This document shows positions 26,339-37,141 of a DNA stretch of 64,000 nucleotides, piece after piece. The notes beneath the pieces were generated by a model, which was given only the letters and a program-made list of their open reading frames with translations, did no database searches and was not told the DNA's origin. The position numbers and the translations under genes are program-made. This DNA is from Microbulbifer rhizosphaerae. Its GTDB lineage: Bacteria; Pseudomonadota; Gammaproteobacteria; Pseudomonadales; Cellvibrionaceae. Every line of letters starts with the position of its first letter. The stretch's first letter is position 1. The stretch spans positions 1 to 64,000 of the forward strand of contig NZ_JACHWZ010000009.1 in the NCBI RefSeq assembly GCF_014191725.1, read 5' to 3'.

Positions 26339-27687
26339 CCGCCTGGCTGCCCAGCTCCATCAAGTCTCGGGCTGCACTGGTGCTCTCTGCCGCCTTCCTG
26401 CTCTCCCATGCGGTCAGCCTGGCGATCTACGAAATCAATCGCGAGAAGACCATTCTGCTCACGGAAGCCACGGATCTCGCCGCGCGGATTATCGGGGTCG
26501 TGAACCTCGCGCGGAGCTTTCCCAAAGAGGATCGCGAACAGATTCTCGCCGCCGCCGAAACCCAGTTTCTCACCATGTTCCCGGAACCGGCCAGCCTGGA
26601 CGACGAGCGCTGCCGGGACAACGACTTCTCCGCGCGAATGTCCGAGTCCCTCGACAGCGCCTTTGCCGACGTGCCCGGATTCGACGCCCGTGTTTGCCTG
26701 CGCCGTCTGGCGGCCGCACAACTGCTCGCCCGCGGCGATCCCCGGCGCGGTTTCGATGTACTGGTGTCCATCAGCTTTCCGGACGATGAGCGGGCCGTCT
26801 TCCACGCCATCCTTCCCGAAGGCGAATCCCTGATCCACGATGCGGTGCTCATCTACCTGCTGTTCTCCAGCGCGGTCGCCCTGCTGCTGGCCTGGTACCT
26901 GATACGCCGAACTGTGGCCCCGCTGGAGCAGCTGGCTCAGGCGGCGGACGACATCGGAATGAATATCGACGCTCCTCCTCTGCCCGAGAGCGGCCCGCGG
27001 GAAGTCGCCGCGGCGGCCCGGGCATTCAACCGCATGCAGCACCGCCTCCGCAGGCTGGTGCACGGACAAACGGAAATGCTGGCAGCCATTTCCCACGATC
27101 TGCGATCGGCGGCAACCCGCCTGCAGCTGCGTGCGGAGCTGTTGCGCGATCCACAGGAGAGCGAGGGCCTGCTCAGGGTGGTCAACGACATGAAGTCGAT
27201 GATCCAGTCGGTGGTCGATTTCGTGCGGGGCATAGAGCCGAACGAGACACCCCGGCGCATCGATTTCACCGCGCTGGTCGAGAGCCTCGCCGAGGACCTG
27301 AGGGAAGAGGGCTATCCCGTAAGCTGCACACACACTGAGCGCGCGCATATCCTGGACTGCCGCCCGGTGGCCCTGCGCCGCGGGCTACAGAATATTATCG
27401 ACAACGCCGTCAAATACGGCGGCTCGGCGCATATTCGCATGGAAGCAGACCGGCAGGGTGTCTCTGTTCTCGTTGAAGACCGGGGACCGGGAATTCCCGA
27501 AAATGAGCTGTCCGCGGTACTCAGACCTTTCTATCGGCTGGACAAGTCCCGCAGCAGCAAAACCGGTGGCGTGGGACTGGGCCTGTCCATCGCCCGAAAT
27601 ATTATCCAGGCCCACGGCGGGCAACTCACTCTGCGCAACCGCAGCAGCGGCGGGCTGCGGGTTGAAGTGTATATCCCCTTCAAGTAA
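26335..27687 (+). CDS. Membrane sensor histidine kinase (EnvZ-like architecture)
   Basis: A 450-residue kinase with GTG start overlapping the response-regulator stop (GGAG 5 nt upstream). It has a first membrane helix at about 12-33, a periplasmic sensor at 34-170, a second helix at 172-190, a HAMP linker to about 243, HisKA with His254 (AAISHDLRSAATR), and the ATPase domain (NIIDNAVKYGG, EDRGPGIPE, GVGLGLSIARNII). All catalytic motifs are present. The periplasmic sensor has two cysteines and is unrelated to any sensor domain I recognise. It phosphorylates the adjacent OmpR-type regulator. Confidence 0.93.
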   Translation: MTAWLPSSIKSRAALVLSAAFLLSHAVSLAIYEINREKTILLTEATDLAARIIGVVNLARSFPKEDREQILAAAETQFLTMFPEPASLDDERCRDNDFSARMSESLDSAFADVPGFDARVCLRRLAAAQLLARGDPRRGFDVLVSISFPDDERAVFHAILPEGESLIHDAVLIYLLFSSAVALLLAWYLIRRTVAPLEQLAQAADDIGMNIDAPPLPESGPREVAAAARAFNRMQHRLRRLVHGQTEMLAAISHDLRSAATRLQLRAELLRDPQESEGLLRVVNDMKSMIQSVVDFVRGIEPNETPRRIDFTALVESLAEDLREEGYPVSCTHTERAHILDCRPVALRRGLQNIIDNAVKYGGSAHIRMEADRQGVSVLVEDRGPGIPENELSAVLRPFYRLDKSRSSKTGGVGLGLSIARNIIQAHGGQLTLRNRSSGGLRVEVYIPFK

Positions 27688-27739
27688 CGGCTTCCCCGCG
27701 GACCTTTTGACGCGAAACGGCTTATTTATTGAAAGAAAT

Positions 27740-30874
<3,135 letters not shown>

Positions 30875-32134
30875 TCAGTGGGCGTGGGCTGCGCCGGATT
30901 TCTCAATGTCCGCCTTGATCAGGTAGCTGTTGGCGGTGACGTAGCGCTCGCCGGGCTTCAGCCCGTCCAGCACCTCGGTAACACGGCCGTCGGAGCGGCC
31001 CAGTTCCAAGGGGCGCGCCTCGTAGACGTCGCCCACCTTCACGAAGACCACCGTCCAGTCGCGCAGCGGTTGCAGCGCGCGCTGCTCCACCAGCAGCGGC
31101 ACCCGCACCCGGTCCACTTCCACTTTGCCTTCCAGCATCAGGTCCGGCGGCCAGTTAAGTTGGCGGTTATCGACAGGCGCGCGCGCCACCACGAAGGACT
31201 GAGCCATTACGCCCGGCACCAGGGTGGCGATCTCCGCCTCCACCTCCTGCCCGTCGGCACTAAGGATCACCTTCTGGCCGCGCGCCACCTGTGCCCGCTG
31301 CGCCGGGAATACCCGCAGTTCGGCCCAGAGTTGGTCGTAGTTGGCGATGGTGAACAGCTCGCGCTCTCCGCTGTATTCGCCGGCACTCGCCCGCTTGTCG
31401 ATCACCAGTCCGTCGATGGGCGCCGTGATCGGGTAGACCTGCAGGCTGTCGTTGGACTCCACTTTCGCCAGCGTCTGTCCCTTTCGCACCCGGTCGCCGA
31501 TCTCCACCGCCACGGATTTGATGGGTCCCGGATAGCGGGCCCGCACGTGGCTGAGGCTGCCGTGGGCCAGGGCTGTTTCGCCATACAGGGTGAGCGATTT
31601 GCGAATTTCGCCAGGGCCGGCGACGGCGGTTTCTATCCCCACCTTGGCGGCCATTTCGGCGCTGATCTTCACTCTGGCCTCGTGGGATGCGTAGCTCCAC
31701 TCGGCGCGCTCGGCATTGCGCGCCAGTGAAACCTTTACATCGAAGGAATGGGGTTCCTCAACCGAGCCTTCCGCTCGCCAGAAGCCCCCCGCGGGCGCGA
31801 ACCGGAAGCGGTCCACGTCGCCACCCAGGCGGGTCAATTCCACCGTCAGTCTCGCGTCGCCCGCTTCGGTGAGCAGCTCCCCGCCGTCGCTGATCCAGGC
31901 GCGGAATTCCGGCGGTACGCCGCGCTCGAAGATCAGCAGCTCCACCTTCAGGTCGCCATCCTCCAGCAGGCGGCCGCCGTGGGGGCCGCGCGTTTCTTTG
32001 TGCTCATCGTGTTCGTCGGCGTGACCCTCACCACTGGAGGCGAAGGCCGGACCCGGTATCGCCAGGCCAACGGTGCACAGCAGCAGCGCGATAAAGGGCA
32101 GCGCCGCGAAAATATTTTGCCATCTGTTATTCAT
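30875..32134 (-). CDS. czcB: Heavy-metal RND adaptor (CzcB family)
   Basis: A 419-residue membrane-fusion protein with a signal peptide (about 1-32) and a His-rich segment just after it (HADEHDEHKETRGPHGG), plus a C-terminal AAHAH. Histidines at both ends fit periplasmic metal handling. A CzcB N-terminal domain (about 50-135) precedes the barrel-sandwich and helical hairpin (HVRARYPGPIKSVAVEIGD and APIDGLVIDKRASAGEYSG). It connects czcA to czcC, its neighbours on either side. Confidence 0.93.
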   Translation of the reverse strand: MNNRWQNIFAALPFIALLLCTVGLAIPGPAFASSGEGHADEHDEHKETRGPHGGRLLEDGDLKVELLIFERGVPPEFRAWISDGGELLTEAGDARLTVELTRLGGDVDRFRFAPAGGFWRAEGSVEEPHSFDVKVSLARNAERAEWSYASHEARVKISAEMAAKVGIETAVAGPGEIRKSLTLYGETALAHGSLSHVRARYPGPIKSVAVEIGDRVRKGQTLAKVESNDSLQVYPITAPIDGLVIDKRASAGEYSGERELFTIANYDQLWAELRVFPAQRAQVARGQKVILSADGQEVEAEIATLVPGVMAQSFVVARAPVDNRQLNWPPDLMLEGKVEVDRVRVPLLVEQRALQPLRDWTVVFVKVGDVYEARPLELGRSDGRVTEVLDGLKPGERYVTANSYLIKADIEKSGAAHAH

Positions 32135-32150
32135 TGGTAATCCGGTCTCG

Positions 32151-33452
32151 CTACTTGCTTGGTTCCGCGCCCGCTGGCACCAGCGGCGCGGCGGTCATCT
32201 GTTCGATTTCGGCGCCGAAGCGCAGCGCCGCGGCGGCGGCCTCTATCTGCGCGCGGCGGGCGCCGATCAGTTCCTCCCGCGCCGAGGCCCATTCCAGGTA
32301 GGAGTAGCGGCCGCGGCGGTAGGCCCGCTCCACCTCCACCAGTGCCTCGCGCAGGGTCGGTACCACGCTGTCCCGCAGCACCTGCACAGAAGCCAGCGCC
32401 TGCTCGCGGCCGTTGACCGCGCGGAACAGGCCGCTCTTCAGGCGCAGCAGTGCCGCCTCGCGCTCCACGGCCACCCGCTCCCGCTCGGCAATGGCGGTGG
32501 CGATGGCGCCGGAGTTGCGGCGCGCCGGAAACAGCGGCAGCTCGAAGCCGGCCACCAGGGTGGTCTCGTCGATTTCGCGGGAGCGGCGGATACCCGCGGA
32601 CCAGCCGATATCCAGGCTCGACTGGGTTTCGGCCAGGCGCAGCTCGGCCGCACGCAGCCGCTCTTCGGAGGCAAAGCGGGCGATGGCGGGGTTCTGCTGC
32701 GCAAGGCTGTAGAGTTCGGCGAAGCCGGCCGAGGGGGGAAAGCGGTAGAGCTCGGCGGATTCCAGGCGGAAAGCGGAGGTTTCGCCGCCCCACAGCGAGG
32801 CCAGCGCCAGCTTGTGGTACTCCACCTGGCGCTCCTCCGACTGCACCGCGAGGCGCGCCTGCGCCAGTGCCGCGCGAGCGCGCAGGGCCTCCGCCCTGGG
32901 CGAGGCCGCCGCTTTTACGCGGCGCTGCACCGCGCCCAGGGTGTCGCCGGCGAGGGCGACCGAGTCCCGCGCCAGCGCCAGCCGCGCCTGGGCCGCCAAC
33001 ACTTCCACATAGCGGCGGATCACCTCGCCGAGGAGATCCAGGGCCACAGCTTGCGCCTCCGCCAGCAGCAAGTCGCGCCGGGCGGACACTGCGCCCATCC
33101 GAGCCGCGCGCTTCCCGCCCAGTTCGATCACCGAGGATAGGGACACGGTCAGCTCCGCCTCGTCGGAACCTCCTTCACCGCCGAAGTTTTCCAACTCGGC
33201 GCCGAGTTCCAGCGGCGGCCGCAGGGCGGCGGTCTGCACCTTGCCCGCCAGGGCTGCATCGCGAAAGCGGAACACCGCCAGCTCCGGGTTCTGCGCCAGA
33301 GTGCGGTCGATGGCCTCAGTGAGGGTAAGTTGCGCCGCGGGTTCAGGCTGTTGGGCCCGAACCTGCGGCATCCACATTATCAGTGGCGCCAGCGCAAACA
33401 GCACGGCACGCTGGAGGAGCGCGCGAATTGCGCGCGCAAAACAAGACAACAT
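32151..33452 (-). CDS. czcC: Outer-membrane efflux channel (CzcC, TolC family)
   Basis: A 433-residue outer-membrane factor with a signal peptide ending near VRAQQPEP. It holds two OEP repeats rich in Ala/Leu/Arg/Glu coiled coil, including LTLTEAIDRTLAQNPELAVF and the second-repeat YSLAQQNPAIARFASEERL. It is of standard CzcC length. It forms the exit duct of the metal pump encoded just downstream and follows the CzcI-like gene by 69 bp. Confidence 0.92.
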   Translation of the reverse strand: MLSCFARAIRALLQRAVLFALAPLIMWMPQVRAQQPEPAAQLTLTEAIDRTLAQNPELAVFRFRDAALAGKVQTAALRPPLELGAELENFGGEGGSDEAELTVSLSSVIELGGKRAARMGAVSARRDLLLAEAQAVALDLLGEVIRRYVEVLAAQARLALARDSVALAGDTLGAVQRRVKAAASPRAEALRARAALAQARLAVQSEERQVEYHKLALASLWGGETSAFRLESAELYRFPPSAGFAELYSLAQQNPAIARFASEERLRAAELRLAETQSSLDIGWSAGIRRSREIDETTLVAGFELPLFPARRNSGAIATAIAERERVAVEREAALLRLKSGLFRAVNGREQALASVQVLRDSVVPTLREALVEVERAYRRGRYSYLEWASAREELIGARRAQIEAAAAALRFGAEIEQMTAAPLVPAGAEPSK

Positions 33453-33521
33453 AGATTGCTCCCGAATTACGTCGTGATAGGCGCGCCCAAAATGCGGGCG
33501 CGCGCTGGGTCAAGGCGTAAC

Positions 33522-33887
33522 TCAGGCTATGGGTGGTCGGAAAAGCGCGGAATAATAGCCGGAAGAAAAGGAGGAACTATTCGCGTCCAGCAGCACGCGG
33601 CTGCCGGGATCGAAAAAACGCGGCGCCTGGCCGACGATACCGATAACACTGACACCGTGGCAGTGACAGCAGTGATGGCAGAAGTCCGGTCCGTCCGGGT
33701 GCGGCGCGGTCTTGGCTACACCCGATTCCAGGTCCACGGAAACGAGTACGCTTTCGGCGCCGTCCAGGTGGTGCGGCGGCACATGGGTGGCGACATCCTG
33801 CAATTCCTCGTGGCTATCGTAGAAAGCCACCGCGGTCTGGAAGACCAGCAGTGCGATCAGCAGATAGCAAACTCGAAAGGCGTTCAT
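33522..33887 (-). CDS. CzcI-like small periplasmic His/Cys-rich protein
   Basis: About 121 residues with a signal peptide (MNAFRVCYLLIALLVFQTAV), histidine-rich segments (THVPPHHLDG) and a cluster CHHCCHCHG that looks like a metal site. It is the first gene of the czc operon, where CzcI-type regulators or metal-binding proteins are found in other proteobacteria. The start at 33887 was chosen for the signal peptide; the open frame extends far upstream through the divergent ynfA and is discarded. It has no good ribosome site. Confidence 0.72.
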   Translation of the reverse strand: MNAFRVCYLLIALLVFQTAVAFYDSHEELQDVATHVPPHHLDGAESVLVSVDLESGVAKTAPHPDGPDFCHHCCHCHGVSVIGIVGQAPRFFDPGSRVLLDANSSSFSSGYYSALFRPPIA

Positions 33888-33977
33888 TGCAGAGGTGGAT
33901 CGCTTGGGTGATATAGTGGCGCTGACTTTAGCAAAGCGAAACCCGATACTCAACGCCACCCGCGGATATTCACCCCT
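33888..33977. promoter_or_regulatory. Divergent czc/ynfA promoter region, repeated near 37 kb
   Basis: A 90-bp region between the czcI-like gene and ynfA. The core GACTTTAGCAAAGCG and the flanks GTGGATCGCTT and GCGGATATTCA recur at about 36988-37073 in front of a ynfA remnant. Conservation between the two copies suggests a functional promoter or regulator site. No firm -35/-10 is assigned. Confidence 0.6.
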
Positions 33978-34310
33978 GTGCTGATCCTGAAAACCACCGC
34001 ACTGTTTTTTGTTACCGCCCTGGCGGAAATCGTCGGCTGCTTCCTGCCCTGGTTGTGGCTGCGCAAGGGGGCCTCGCCCTGGCTGTTGCTGCCGGCCGCC
34101 GCCAGTCTCGCGCTTTTCGCCTGGCTGCTGACGTTGCACCCGGCGGCCAGCGGTCGCATCTACGCCGCCTATGGCGGTATCTATGTGGCCACCGCGGTAC
34201 TGTGGTTGCGGGTGGTGGATGGGGTGCGACTGTCGATGCACGATTGGCTGGGTGCCGCCATCGCACTACTGGGCATGGCGATTATCGTTGCCGGTTGGAA
34301 GGGTGCTTGA
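33978..34310 (+). CDS. ynfA: YnfA/UPF0060 family small membrane protein
   Basis: A 110-residue, four-helix protein matching E. coli YnfA almost throughout ([57 protein letters not shown]). It starts at GTG 33978. YnfA resembles small multidrug-resistance exporters and has been linked to dye and drug efflux, but its natural substrate is unsettled. It is divergent from the metal efflux operon. A partial second copy lies at 37074-37141. Confidence 0.93.
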   Translation: MLILKTTALFFVTALAEIVGCFLPWLWLRKGASPWLLLPAAASLALFAWLLTLHPAASGRIYAAYGGIYVATAVLWLRVVDGVRLSMHDWLGAAIALLGMAIIVAGWKGA

Positions 34311-34344
34311 GCTTGCGGTCTACGGGTAAAATTTCCGACAGTAC

Positions 34345-34560
34345 TTACATATCGTTAATCAAACGGCGGTCGCGAAACGCCGAGGCCAGGTGTATCAATG
34401 GCACTTGGGTGAAAGTGGTGTACAGGAGGACACCCAGAACAGGCCAGAGCAATAGCTCCCAATCGCCGGTCAGCCCTGGTGACTTCCAACCGATGGACAT
34501 TCCGGCAAGGATGGCAACGAGATAGATCCAGACCTGGCGCTGTTCCAGTTTTTTGCGCAT
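34345..34560 (-). pseudogene. Truncated Acr3-type arsenite efflux/bile-acid-symporter family gene
   Basis: Only 71 codons. The translation matches the extreme N-terminus of Acr3-like arsenite permeases (QVWIYLVAILAGMSIGWKSP, LLWPVLGVLLYTTFTQVPLI, HLASAFRDRR), then ends in LINDM and a stop, about 35 bp from the end of ynfA. The family is normally about 320 residues with ten helices, so about three quarters of the gene is missing, lost at the junction with ynfA. It is last in the MerR-controlled minus-strand cluster. As a fragment of two helices it cannot transport. Confidence 0.75.
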
Positions 34561-34627
34561 TGCGTACGTTACTTATCCTGATGGAGTTTCTGACAATATC
34601 GATAGGGCGAGTTAAAGCGGAAACACC

Positions 34628-35143
34628 TTACAGGCCCGTCAACCAACCGGGAAGCATCTGCACTGCCCAGGTCTGCAGCAGCTTGTCGAAGCCGGTGAGC
34701 ACGAGTCCCCCTCGCCGCCCCAGGGTGGGGCCCACACAGGGAAGCCAGACAACGCCCAGCAGTATCCCCACGCCAAATTGGCCATAGCCGCTCTCTGTGC
34801 TGGCATCGATATTCAAGCGGGAAGTTAGAATCGACAGGCTCAATGTCATGCGGTTGGCCAGGGTTTTGATCACCAGTACGATACCGGCGGCCAACAGGAT
34901 GAAGGCGGCGAGGTAACGGAACAATTCCGGGTCCAGCCCCGCGTTGACCAGAAAGAACATCAGCACACTGCCGGCCACGGCGAAGGACAAGCTCAGCCCT
35001 GCGGCCAAGGCGAGGGGGCCGAATCGGCCGGTCGTGGCGGACGAGGCGATGACCACCGGTACCAGGGGCCAGACACAGGGCGACAGAATGCCCGCCATCC
35101 CCGCCAGGAAGGCGAGGGGGAGCGCCGTCAGTTCAAGGCTCAT
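34628..35143 (-). pseudogene. CcdA/DsbD-like thiol-transfer membrane protein with internal deletion
   Basis: 171 residues. The N-terminal two thirds match CcdA-like electron-transfer proteins, with both redox cysteines (GILSPCVWPLVPVV and VVWLPCVGPTLG). The segment after GPTLG that should contain about 65-70 residues (the last helices) is absent: the frame joins at RRGG to an intact family C-terminus (LVLTGFDKLLQTWAV). The missing length is estimated from memory of family members. The frame is kept, so a shortened product could be made. The gene overlaps the thioredoxin-like gene by 11 bp; together they would pass electrons to periplasmic disulphides. Confidence 0.65.
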
Positions 35144-35543
35144 CGGTCACGGCTTCAAGTTGGCTGAAAATCCTCTCCTTGCGGGTTTCCCCGACGGAGA
35201 GCCAGACCTGTTCGGTGCCTGAAAACAGTACCAGCGTCGACTGATGCGGGGCCTTGAAATGGGTGACCCACTGCTTCTGAGTGTCGTAGTCCACGTTGAG
35301 GATATGCAGTCCGGCGTCCGGATACTGCTGCTGATATTCGGTGAGTATCTGCTTTTGCTTCCGGCAGCTCGAACACCATGGAGCGCTGATGTGTACCAGC
35401 ACGTTTTCTCCCTGCTCCTGCAACATCTCGAACCTTTTCATGCTGAATGACTCGGTGCCCTGCGCCATCGCTACCGGTGCCAATATCAGGGAATACAGCA
35501 GCACCACATATCCCGTCAGGGCCGAAAGTGTCTTGTGCATCAT
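35133..35543 (-). CDS. Periplasmic thioredoxin-fold protein
   Basis: About 136 residues with a signal peptide (to about VAMAQG) and a thioredoxin fold carrying the active site APWCSSCRKQ. It is likely reduced by the CcdA-like protein encoded just downstream. The start at 35543 was chosen for AGGAG at 8 nt; other in-frame ATGs lie within 9 bp. It is in a minus-strand series controlled from the MerR-type promoter, so a role in metal-linked thiol repair is inferred. Confidence 0.82.
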   Translation of the reverse strand: MMHKTLSALTGYVVLLYSLILAPVAMAQGTESFSMKRFEMLQEQGENVLVHISAPWCSSCRKQKQILTEYQQQYPDAGLHILNVDYDTQKQWVTHFKAPHQSTLVLFSGTEQVWLSVGETRKERIFSQLEAVTDEP

Positions 35544-35607
35544 GGGCATCTCTCCTCTTCCTGTCACTTCGACGGTATGTACCGTCAGTCTTCGTTTTCA
35601 TGGCGTT

Positions 35608-36057
35608 TCATGGGCCAACTTGCTTGCCGAAGTAGCGGTCCAGTCCCCATAGCAGCAGACCGAACAGCAGGTGCGGCAGGGCGGAAGCCGGAATCAGCTT
35701 GGGACCGATCGCCAGGCCGGCGATTCCCCAGCCCACCACGGGGAAGAACACCAGCAGGATGGCTACCCATAGCACGGCGGCCAAGCCCAGCGCCGTCAGG
35801 AGGTTCTTGCGCGGGAAATACCGCACAAACACGACCGACCAGAAGGTCACATAGGCCGTATGGAAGAGCAGGCCGACCGGCATTGGCAGGGTTCTCCCCA
35901 GCAGGGTCTCGGCAAAGGCCAATGAAGGTGGCTTCGGGAAAGGCGACACACCAGCCTTTAGCAAGCTCACCATCACGATGGCGGTGAGAATCGATACGGC
36001 AATCCCGATGCTGATCGCTTTTGACCAGGAAGGTCTGGTTTGGGATGTCTGGATCAT
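35608..36057 (-). CDS. Four-helix membrane protein of unknown function
   Basis: About 149 residues with four predicted helices (around 17-37, 53-75, 87-110 and 118-140) and a conserved-looking FRYFPRKNL-type cytoplasmic loop (VRYFPRKNLLTALG). No family is assigned. The start at 36057 has AGGAG at 7 nt and leaves a 10-bp gap to the upstream Mer-like gene. Placement in the metal/redox cluster is the only clue to function. Confidence 0.72.
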   Translation of the reverse strand: MIQTSQTRPSWSKAISIGIAVSILTAIVMVSLLKAGVSPFPKPPSLAFAETLLGRTLPMPVGLLFHTAYVTFWSVVFVRYFPRKNLLTALGLAAVLWVAILLVFFPVVGWGIAGLAIGPKLIPASALPHLLFGLLLWGLDRYFGKQVGP

Positions 36058-36067
36058 CTTGCGCTCC

Positions 36068-36400
36068 TCATCTCTTCTGATCTCGTTGCCTCTGGCTACC
36101 GACGCCCGCTTCGGCACATCCGCCGACCTGGCCACAACTGCAACCAGCACCCCTTCTCAAACTGCAACTAGCGGCCCTTCTCAATGCTGCGCGACGGCGC
36201 AGGTAAAGGTAGCCGCCGATGACGCCAAGGACGGCGATGCCAAGCCCGATCTTCCCTACCGACGCCACGCCCACTCCACCTGCGGCGAAGAGTGCGATCA
36301 TGGCTGTGGCGACCGGCGGTGCACAGCAGACCGCGCAAGCCGTGAGCAGTAAGCCGCCAGTGGTGACGGCCTTGCCGATGGTTCCGGGTTTCTCGCTCAT
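36068..36400 (-). CDS. MerF/MerT-like cysteine-rich small membrane transporter
   Basis: About 110 residues with two helices. The first carries the cysteine group ACAVCCAPP, like the vicinal cysteines of mercury transporters MerT/MerF. A C-terminal tail has a further group (CSLRRGAGCSCGQVGGCAEA). It starts at 36400 behind GAGGAAGG. It is the first gene leftward from the MerR operator, so it is probably metal-induced. The metal (mercury, or another thiophilic ion) is not certain and no merA reductase is in the window. Confidence 0.68.
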   Translation of the reverse strand: MSEKPGTIGKAVTTGGLLLTACAVCCAPPVATAMIALFAAGGVGVASVGKIGLGIAVLGVIGGYLYLRRRAALRRAASCSLRRGAGCSCGQVGGCAEAGVGSQRQRDQKR

Positions 36401-36487
36401 AATGCCTTCCTCTCGAATTCGGGCGCGGTACGGTTCGTTATGTTCATTTAAGAACTCCTTCCTCATCACTCTGGACAGCATCCTATT

Positions 36488-36506
36488 CCTTCAAGTAACT
36501 TGAAGG
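36488..36506. promoter_or_regulatory. MerR-type operator (9-1-9 palindrome)
   Basis: CCTTCAAGT-A-ACTTGAAGG is a perfect palindrome midway between the divergent merR-like gene and the Mer-like operon. MerR-family regulators bind such dyads inside over-long promoter spacers. It lies 21 bp before the merR ATG and 88 bp before the leftward gene. Confidence 0.78.
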
Positions 36507-36526
36507 GCAACAGGAGAATTTCAGTC

Positions 36527-36958
36527 ATGAGTGTTCACGTCCGCGGGCTCAGCATAGGTGCCCTCGCCAAGGCCGCCGGGGTTACCGCTCCGACCATCAG
36601 GTACTACGAGGAGATCGGGCTCTTGCCGACGCCGAACCGTAGCGCGAGCGGCCAGCGCGTCTACCAGGGTGCCGACCTGGAACGCTTGATCTTCATCCGC
36701 CGATGCCGGGACTTCGGCTTTCCGATTGAACAGGTAAGGCTGCTCTCCGGACTTGCGATCAGCCCTGACCGCGACTGCATCGAGGTGCGCGATATCGCCA
36801 GCGCGCATCTCGCCGATGTGCGCGCGAAGCTGGCGGAATTGCACGAGTTGGAGAAAAGTCTTGAGGTATTCGTCGACCAGTGTGAGGAAGCGTGCTGCGG
36901 CGGCCCGGGCCGCAACTGTGTGGTGTTTACGGAGTTGACGAAGCAGGCATCCGATTAA
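36527..36958 (+). CDS. MerR family metal-responsive regulator
   Basis: 143 residues. The MerR helix-turn-helix occupies about 8-75 (IGALAKAAGVTAPTIRYYEE, RVYQGADLERLIFIRRCRDF), then the dimerisation helix. Cysteines at 84, 118, 122/123 and 130 correspond in spacing to the mercury-binding cysteines of MerR (82, 117, 126). This favours a thiophilic-metal sensor. The start at 36527 was chosen over a longer frame that would run through the operator, and it has an AGGAG site. Divergent from the Mer-like cluster and sharing a palindromic operator with it. Confidence 0.87.
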   Translation: MSVHVRGLSIGALAKAAGVTAPTIRYYEEIGLLPTPNRSASGQRVYQGADLERLIFIRRCRDFGFPIEQVRLLSGLAISPDRDCIEVRDIASAHLADVRAKLAELHELEKSLEVFVDQCEEACCGGPGRNCVVFTELTKQASD

Positions 36959-36984
36959 TGAAAACCCTCCTCATTCCCGTTCAT

Positions 36985-37073
36985 CGCGGATGTGGATCGC
37001 TTTCGGTGATAGAGTGCGTTGACTTTAGCAAAGCGCTACCCTGCCCCCAACTCAATCAGCGGATATTCATCCC
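36985..37073 (+). promoter_or_regulatory. Second copy of the ynfA upstream region
   Basis: A segment resembling the region in front of ynfA: GTGGATCGCTT, GACTTTAGCAAAGCG and GCGGATATTCA appear in the same order and near-equal spacing. It now precedes only a ynfA remnant, so it may drive a short transcript into the 3' end of msrQ. Confidence 0.65.
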
Positions 37074-37141
37074 GTGCTGTTACTGAAAACCACCGCACTC
37101 TTTGTATGGGAATTATCGTGGCCGGCTGGGAGCGGGGATAA
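37074..37141 (+). pseudogene. ynfA remnant with internal deletion
   Basis: The first 10 codons of a ynfA-like gene (GTG start; LLLKTTALF) are joined to its last 11 codons (MGIIVAGWERG, stop TAA at 37139-37141), which continue in a different frame. About 260 bp of the gene are missing. The preceding upstream region is also a copy of the ynfA promoter region. The 3' remnant is antisense to the end of msrQ. Confidence 0.8.
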
